This document shows, in pieces, positions 59,026-64,000 of a stretch of 64,000 bases of DNA. The translations under genes were made by a program, and so were the position numbers. The notes under the pieces were generated by a model. It saw only the letters and a list, made by a program, of their open reading frames with translations. It did no database searches and was not told where the DNA came from. The DNA comes from Caballeronia sp. BR00000012568055 (GTDB lineage: Bacteria; Pseudomonadota; Gammaproteobacteria; Burkholderiales; Burkholderiaceae): positions 78,805 through 142,804 of the forward strand of contig NZ_JAQFVG010000268.1 of NCBI RefSeq assembly GCF_029439455.1, given 5' to 3'. Within the stretch, counting starts at the first letter, position 1. The number at the start of each line of letters is the position of its first letter.

Positions 59026-60339
59026 TTACGTTTCGCGCGCGTCCTTGATGGATGCTTGCGCGGTCTCGCCGCGCGCAGGCGGCAGACGGCCCGCCAGACG
59101 TTCGCCACGGCCGAGCATCAGCCCGGCGAAGCACCAGAATGCGAGCGCGGTGGTCTGCCACATGAAGTCGTCGGTGGAATTTTTGGCGATCATCCCGCCC
59201 ACCAGCGCGATACCGCCTGCCGCGATCCACGGCACCTCGCGCCGCAGCCGCCAGAAGCGCACCACGACGGCAATCAGCAGCGCCAGCTCCAGCACCACAC
59301 CGACGATGCCCGTCTCCAGCCACGTATTCAGAAACAGGTTGTGCGCATGCGTCAGCGCCTGCGATTCGGCCGCAAGCAGACGCGGCGGCATTTCCTTGCC
59401 ATAAACCTCGCCCGGCAGCGGTTTGCCAAAGCCGATACCAGTCCACGCGTTCGGCTCGCCCGCGCGGCCGTAGAACGCCCACAGGCGCGGGCGCGTGTCG
59501 GCGGCGAGCGTATCGCCGATACCTGGCAGGAACGACGGCACCGGCACGCGATCGCCTTCGATCGTCACGCCATGCGCGGGCAGCGACGGCGGCAGATGTT
59601 CGAAGCGAATCCGCGAACTGATTTCGAGCGCGCCGACCGCCGCCACGCCGCACAGCAGCATCGCGATCGTCGCCAAAACCATATGCCGCCGATACAGCGG
59701 ATAAAGCGCGATCACAATCGTCACGAACGCCGCCAGCCCGAAGAACCGATTGACCGTCGCCACGCCGATAAACAAGCTCAACAGAACGCCCGTCACGCCA
59801 AACAGACGCCATTTCCGGTTGAACATCAGCCCGCAGAACAGCGCGATGCCGAACAGCGCGACCGTGCTCGTATGGCCGACGCGGTTATAAAAATGCAGCA
59901 TGAAATTATCGGCGGTCGGCGGCTGCAGCTGGCCCCAGTAGATCACGCTGATGATCGACAACAGCACGCACGCGACCCAGTGCGCCAGCACAAAGCGCTC
60001 GGGATTGGCCGCGCGCGCGCCGAGCAGCCAGAAGCCGAAGAACGCGAACAGCGGATACAACACCTCGTCGAGCCACGCATGCATGCTCTCGCCGCGATTG
60101 GGCGACCAGAACACCGACGCCAGCGCCCACGCCGCCCACAGCGCAACCGGCAACGCCACCGGCCACCGATGCGGCGACGGCGCGCCACGCGTCAACGCCA
60201 CCGCGATCGTTCCCACGCCGATAAAGCCGAGCGCGATATTTTCGAGCGCCGTCATATGCGCGAAGGTCACGACGAAGCAGATGACCGGCGCGCCGATCCA
60301 CAAGAAGATATCGGGCTTGAGCAGTGTTTTTGTCGTCAT
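59026..60339 (-). CDS. waaL: O-antigen ligase family protein (WaaL/Wzy_C type)
   Basis: A 437-residue polytopic membrane protein of about 10-12 helices, with a large periplasmic loop. The conserved Wzy_C stretch AHNLFLNTWLETGIVG includes the essential His-containing motif, as in ligases that join O-antigen to lipid A-core. The start overlaps the GT9 stop (ATGA). msbA starts 100 bp downstream. Symbol by context; a related polymerase cannot be excluded. Confidence 0.85.
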   Translation of the reverse strand: MTTKTLLKPDIFLWIGAPVICFVVTFAHMTALENIALGFIGVGTIAVALTRGAPSPHRWPVALPVALWAAWALASVFWSPNRGESMHAWLDEVLYPLFAFFGFWLLGARAANPERFVLAHWVACVLLSIISVIYWGQLQPPTADNFMLHFYNRVGHTSTVALFGIALFCGLMFNRKWRLFGVTGVLLSLFIGVATVNRFFGLAAFVTIVIALYPLYRRHMVLATIAMLLCGVAAVGALEISSRIRFEHLPPSLPAHGVTIEGDRVPVPSFLPGIGDTLAADTRPRLWAFYGRAGEPNAWTGIGFGKPLPGEVYGKEMPPRLLAAESQALTHAHNLFLNTWLETGIVGVVLELALLIAVVVRFWRLRREVPWIAAGGIALVGGMIAKNSTDDFMWQTTALAFWCFAGLMLGRGERLAGRLPPARGETAQASIKDARET

Positions 60340-61472
60340 AGACCTTCCGTCAGCAACTTCTCGAGCGCGCGGCTCACCGCATCGAGCGAAATCAGGCCCA
60401 TACAGGCGGCGTGATCACCCCGCCATGCAACACACGTGGTCTCATTGCGGTCACAGCGGCGCACCCATTCGACGTGCCGGCGAAAGATATTCGGCTCGTC
60501 GCGGCACGGCATATTCGTGATGGTAATCGGCATGAAGGGTGCGTCGCGCCAGAATGCGCCGGCGCCGTGGATCATCGCGTTGCCGGGACCGAACAGCGTG
60601 AGCGTCGGCACATTCACCATGCGGCCGAGATGCGCGACGCCCGTGTCCGGACAAACCAGCGCGCGCGCATTTGCAAACAAATGCCACAACTCGCCCAATC
60701 CGACACGCCCCGCGAAGTTCGCATATCGCCCTTTCGGATCGATTTCGCGGACCAATTCGACTTCGCCCGGTCCGCCGCTCCACACAGGCGTATAGCCCAA
60801 TCTTTCGACGTGTTCGGCAAGCGCCCGCCAGCGTTCCTGCGGCCACTTCTTGACCGCTGTGCTCGCGCCCGGATGCAGCACCACGTAAGCTTGCGAAAGG
60901 ATATTGGCGTCGGCGTCGCTGAAGGGGGCGCGCTGGGGCGCGGGCCAGTCGTCCGGACAATACGCGCGCGGCGGCGTGGGATCGATCAGCGTCGCGGCGA
61001 TATCGGCCCACGCGGCGGGCGTCGGCGGATATGGATGCGCTTCATCGACGGGCCAGTTCTTCCACGCGGGCGTATCGTCGGCATGACCGATGATCCAGCG
61101 GCAGCGCGTGGCCATCGCCAGCCAGGCAAAACGGTTGTCGCCCGCGACGATGCCGATATCGTACGGACCCGACTTCAGCACGCCATTGACGCTGGCGAGA
61201 TCGCGCGGATCGAAAGGCAGCGCTTCGACGCCGTACGGACGGCCCGCGTACAGCGGCACGATCGCCTTCGGACAGGTCAGCGCGATACGCGCGTTCGGAT
61301 ACCGCTCGCGCAGACGCGCGATCAGCGGCGTGAGCAGCAGCGTGTCGCCCAAAAGCAGATGATGCGCGATCAGAACGCTCGACACGTCGGTCGGCTTTCT
61401 GCGCCACGCCTTGAGGGCGAGTTTCGGTATCGCACGGGCAATCACCCGCAGGCGCCCGGAAAGTCGGCTCAT
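60336..61472 (-). CDS. Glycosyltransferase family 9 (heptosyltransferase-like)
   Basis: A 378-residue GT9 enzyme of the LPS core. Two Rossmann-like domains: N-terminal SSVLIAHHLLLGDTLLLTPLIARLRERYP, C-terminal VVLHPGAS and the sugar-nucleotide region ALVCPDTGVAHLGRMVNVPTLTLFGPGN. Such enzymes add heptose or related sugars to the inner core from ADP-heptose. Possibly WaaC/WaaF-like, but not assigned. First gene of the GT9-waaL-msbA run; its leader has a terminator-like hairpin. Confidence 0.9.
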   Translation of the reverse strand: MSRLSGRLRVIARAIPKLALKAWRRKPTDVSSVLIAHHLLLGDTLLLTPLIARLRERYPNARIALTCPKAIVPLYAGRPYGVEALPFDPRDLASVNGVLKSGPYDIGIVAGDNRFAWLAMATRCRWIIGHADDTPAWKNWPVDEAHPYPPTPAAWADIAATLIDPTPPRAYCPDDWPAPQRAPFSDADANILSQAYVVLHPGASTAVKKWPQERWRALAEHVERLGYTPVWSGGPGEVELVREIDPKGRYANFAGRVGLGELWHLFANARALVCPDTGVAHLGRMVNVPTLTLFGPGNAMIHGAGAFWRDAPFMPITITNMPCRDEPNIFRRHVEWVRRCDRNETTCVAWRGDHAACMGLISLDAVSRALEKLLTEGL

Positions 61473-61787
61473 AGAATGGAAACTGGAAGGCTTGCACGCC
61501 TGCGCGCAAGCCGTCGGTCATTCGCCGACAGGTCTAGGTCGTGCCGCCGCACTGTTTTCATATATGTCGATGCGGCTCGAACGCAGCCACCGTATTCGCC
61601 TGAATTCATCTGAGGCACGGTCTTCTGCTTCGCGCTCTGTTAAGGCACACTGACGGGCTCCGTCCCGCCGCCACAACAAAAAGAGGCCAGCGGCCTCTCG
61701 ATACTCGCGCCGCCGCGCAGCCATTGCCGCGCGAAACCAGCACTTTCGTTGAATAATTATACCAACTCGTACGCCGCTGAATGCTTC
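61473..61787. other. Divergent intergenic region GT9 / GT2
   Basis: 315 bp between opposite-strand glycosyltransferase genes. It holds a minus-strand hairpin with a short U-tract (listed separately) and an AT-rich AATAATTATACC stretch near 61752-61762 that may be the GT2 promoter -10 region. No coding frame of merit. Confidence 0.55.
61678..61698 (-). terminator. Terminator-like hairpin in the GT9-waaL-msbA leader
   Basis: A 7-bp stem AGAGGCC / GGCCTCT with loop AGC, followed on the minus strand by five T. It lies about 205 bp upstream of the GT9 start and could be an attenuator or the end of a short RNA. Confidence 0.6.
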
Positions 61788-62549
61788 ATGTCCCGACCTA
61801 CTCTCGGTATCGCCATCATCACGCACAATGCTGCGGCGCGGCTCGCGCAGTGTCTCGAATCGGTTTCTTTTGCCGATGACATCGTCGTCGTGGACGGCGG
61901 CAGCACGGATGCCACCGTGGGCATCGCGCAGAAGCATCGGGCGCGGGTGATCGAGGCGCGTGACTGGCCGGGTTTCGGCCCGCAGAAGAATCGCGCGCTC
62001 GACGCGCTCGCCACCGACTGGGTATTTTCCATCGATGCCGACGAGATCGTGTCGCCGGAACTCGCGGCGTCCATCAAAGCCGCCATCACCGATCCACAAG
62101 CCGATGTGTACGCGATCGACCGTCTTTCGAGCTTTTGCGGCGCGTGGATCAAACATAGCGGCTGGTATCCGGACTGGATTCCGCGTTTGTTCAGGCGCGG
62201 CACCGCGCGCTTTTCCGACGATCTCGTTCACGAGCGCCTCGTGCTTTCCACGGCAATACCCGTCGCGCGCCTGAACGGCAAGCTGATGCACTACTCGTAC
62301 GAGGATTTCGAAGCCGTACTGCGCAAGCTCGATGCGTATTCGACGGCCGGCGCGCGGCAACGGCATGCGGCGGGAAAACGCGGCGGATTTGGCGTGGCGG
62401 TATCGCGCGGAGCGTGGGCGTTTTTGCGGACTTATGTGCTCCGACGCGGCTTTCTCGATGGCCGCGCGGGCTTCATGATCGCCGTCTTCAATGCGCAGAC
62501 GGTTTATTACCGATTCTTGAAGCTGATGTATCTCAACGAGCCGCGCTGA
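61788..62549 (+). CDS. Glycosyltransferase family 2 (WaaE/KdtX-like)
   Basis: A 253-residue GT-A enzyme. N-terminal donor site LGIAIITHNAAARLAQCLE, DDIVVVDGGSTDAT and the divalent-metal motif FSIDADEIVS; C-terminal membrane-associated helices. Relatives transfer glucose to the LPS inner core (WaaE). Start at 61788 by family; an upstream in-frame start at 61749 has no ribosome site. The last 17 bp overlap the convergent GT4 gene. Confidence 0.9.
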   Translation: MSRPTLGIAIITHNAAARLAQCLESVSFADDIVVVDGGSTDATVGIAQKHRARVIEARDWPGFGPQKNRALDALATDWVFSIDADEIVSPELAASIKAAITDPQADVYAIDRLSSFCGAWIKHSGWYPDWIPRLFRRGTARFSDDLVHERLVLSTAIPVARLNGKLMHYSYEDFEAVLRKLDAYSTAGARQRHAAGKRGGFGVAVSRGAWAFLRTYVLRRGFLDGRAGFMIAVFNAQTVYYRFLKLMYLNEPR

Positions 62550-63585
62550 TTTCGTCGGCGAGTTTCATCAGCGCATCGACGTGGGTATCGACGCTGGTGT
62601 CGTATCGAACCGCGTTGCCGTTGATCGCGCGGCGCGAGTCGATCGCCTCGGACACCACGCGGCGCAAATCGTCCGCATTGCCGGATTTGAAAACGTGCTT
62701 GGCTTCGTCCGCAATCGCGTCGTTGCAGCCGATGCACGCGGGGAAAATCACCGGCGTGCCGCACATCACCGATTCGATACCGACCAGTCCGAACGGCTCA
62801 TAACTCGACGCGAGAATGGTGAAATCCGCCGCCCGATAAGCGTCCTCGATATTCTTTGCATAACCGATATAGCGCACGTTCGGCGCGACCTGTTCCGGCG
62901 CGCGCCCCGCCACGGCAATCACCACCGGCAGTCCTGCAAGCGCCTGCTCGATCAGCGGCAAGCCTTTGCGCTGATGGCTGCTCGATGGAAACAGCAGCAC
63001 GATTTCGTCTTTTTTGAAGCCGTATTGCTCGCGCAGTTTCGCGCGCGTGTCTTGAGCCACCGGCGAGAAGCGCGCGCCGTCAACCGGCGGATACAGCACG
63101 CGAATCTTCGACGAATCGATGCCATACAGCGTGCGCAGTTCATCGCGCATCATGTCCGAATGCGCGACGATCACCTTCGCCTGCGCGTACTGCCGTCGCT
63201 CCAGCGCAATCTGCCGCGTATCCGAACGCTTCTCGCGCCGCCCCGTCGCGCGCAAGAATCCGATATGCGTGCCGCCGCAAATCGCGATTTCCGATCCTTC
63301 CACGCGATTGCAGCCGATCAGCACATCGACCCTCGCCTTCTTGCGCGCGCGTTTCAGCGCCCACGAGAAATACGCATCGCGCAGCTTGCCCGGCAGAAAC
63401 GACACCTTGATGCGATGCGCATCGATCAAACGGCTTTCGGGCAGCGATTTATCGATCTTGCGCGCAAAGAACGCCGGCTTTGCGCCATCGGTCCGGCCGC
63501 GCGCGAGGCCGCGCACGAGGTCCATCGCGTAGCGTTCGAGGCCGCCGCTAAGCTTGAGCGCATTCGCCGATATGCCGATGCGCAT
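62533..63585 (-). CDS. Glycosyltransferase family 4 (GT-B fold)
   Basis: A 350-residue GT4. N-terminal domain begins RIGISANALKLSGGLERYAMD; the C-terminal donor-binding domain includes LLFPSSSHQRKGLPLI and FTILASSYEPFGLVGIESVMCGTPVIFP, the E-x7-E motif. Likely adds a hexose to LPS core or a surface polymer. Its ATG overlaps the dnaE stop by one base (TGATG), so it is translated after dnaE. Convergent with GT2. Confidence 0.92.
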   Translation of the reverse strand: MRIGISANALKLSGGLERYAMDLVRGLARGRTDGAKPAFFARKIDKSLPESRLIDAHRIKVSFLPGKLRDAYFSWALKRARKKARVDVLIGCNRVEGSEIAICGGTHIGFLRATGRREKRSDTRQIALERRQYAQAKVIVAHSDMMRDELRTLYGIDSSKIRVLYPPVDGARFSPVAQDTRAKLREQYGFKKDEIVLLFPSSSHQRKGLPLIEQALAGLPVVIAVAGRAPEQVAPNVRYIGYAKNIEDAYRAADFTILASSYEPFGLVGIESVMCGTPVIFPACIGCNDAIADEAKHVFKSGNADDLRRVVSEAIDSRRAINGNAVRYDTSVDTHVDALMKLADEISAAR

Positions 63586-64000
63586 CAGTAGACGATTTCG
63601 ATTGCGCTGCCCGAGAACTCGCCGCGCAACGCGGTGATGAGATCGTCGGTCGGCTTGACGCGCCACGCATCGCCCAGACGCACTTCGCCTTCCGCATGCT
63701 CGCTCCGATAGACGATGCTCACGTTCAGGCCATTGGGAATCGGCGCGGATTGACGCTCGCGGCGTCCGTTGTCGCGCGACGGCGCGGGCGGCGGCGCTTC
63801 CGCTTGCGCGCCCGCCGCATGCGCTTCAAGCACGCGACGCAGGCGCAGCGAATCCGCGTTGCCGTTCATTTCCACCTTCACGGACTGCGCGTAACGGCTG
63901 CGCGCGCGTTCGAGGTCCATCGCCGTATCGACTGTGAAGCGGATGCCGCCGGTGAACGCATCGTTACGCGCCTGACCTTGCACGACCAGCAGTTCGTCTT
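63585..64000 (-). CDS. dnaE: DNA polymerase III subunit alpha, C-terminal end (partial)
   Basis: The last 137-138 codons of DnaE: DELLVVQGQARNDAFTGGI then a Pro/Ala-rich linker and the C-terminal OB/tau-binding region (DAWRVKPTDDLITALRGEF). The frame continues to the right edge, so the gene begins outside the window. It is followed directly by the GT4 gene, sharing one base between stop and start. Confidence 0.9.
   Translation of the reverse strand, partial: DELLVVQGQARNDAFTGGIRFTVDTAMDLERARSRYAQSVKVEMNGNADSLRLRRVLEAHAAGAQAEAPPPAPSRDNGRRERQSAPIPNGLNVSIVYRSEHAEGEVRLGDAWRVKPTDDLITALRGEFSGSAIEIVY

Overview
This 64 kb window is ordinary-looking chromosomal backbone from a high-GC betaproteobacterium of the Burkholderia / Paraburkholderia / Caballeronia group. 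The evidence is the shared synteny block yebC-purD-hemF-nadD-rsfS-rlmH-maf-rng, a recC-recB-recD operon, a Burkholderia-type core-oligosaccharide cluster (msbA, O-antigen ligase, several glycosyltransferases, dnaE next door), and strong G/C preference at third codon positions. I saw no prophage, insertion sequence, CRISPR array, rRNA or tRNA gene. Both edges cut genes: a sensor histidine kinase at the left and dnaE at the right.

Layout. 0-11.6 kb: end of a histidine kinase, a 44-residue entericidin-like lipoprotein, a DUF4397 lipoprotein, a DMT exporter, thiC behind a TPP riboswitch, small envelope lipoproteins, an L-lactate permease, a second DMT exporter, a four-helix membrane protein and an SRPBCC-fold protein. 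11.6-21.2 kb (minus strand): arfB and recCBD, the latter with ATGA stop/start overlaps. 21.3-29.3 kb: a FUSC-family efflux protein, a PhdYefM/RelE toxin-antitoxin pair, an Lrp-type regulator divergent from a cysteine-dioxygenase-like enzyme, an MscS-type channel and an Ala/Ser-rich lipoprotein. 29.5-34.3 kb: a DJ-1/PfpI protein, two small membrane proteins, an MFS transporter, an AT-richer intergenic region with a strong small-RNA candidate, and an IclR regulator. 34.5-42.3 kb: an MdtABC-like RND efflux operon whose second permease carries a long Ser/Thr-rich insertion. 42.4-46 kb: an atypical SDR, converging on a minus-strand run SDR-mgsA-qor-kdpE. 46.2-54.2 kb: upp, yebC, purD and the hemF-to-rng operon. 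54.2-57 kb: an AT-richer patch with a SAM methyltransferase, then a CotH-kinase lipoprotein. 57-64 kb: lipid A flippase msbA, O-antigen ligase, GT9, GT2 and GT4 glycosyltransferases, and the end of dnaE.

Regulatory sequence read by eye includes the TPP riboswitch with a downstream hairpin, ten intrinsic terminators or terminator-like hairpins, a sigma70-like promoter overlapping repeats ahead of the toxin-antitoxin pair, an inverted repeat between the Lrp regulator and its divergent partner, and a complete candidate small-RNA unit (operator-like palindrome, promoter, two hairpins, U-tract) at about 33.13-33.33 kb. I found no clearly new multi-gene system. The small-RNA locus, the kdpE gene without kdpD in a methylglyoxal-synthase operon, and the RND permease insertion are the observations I rate highest.
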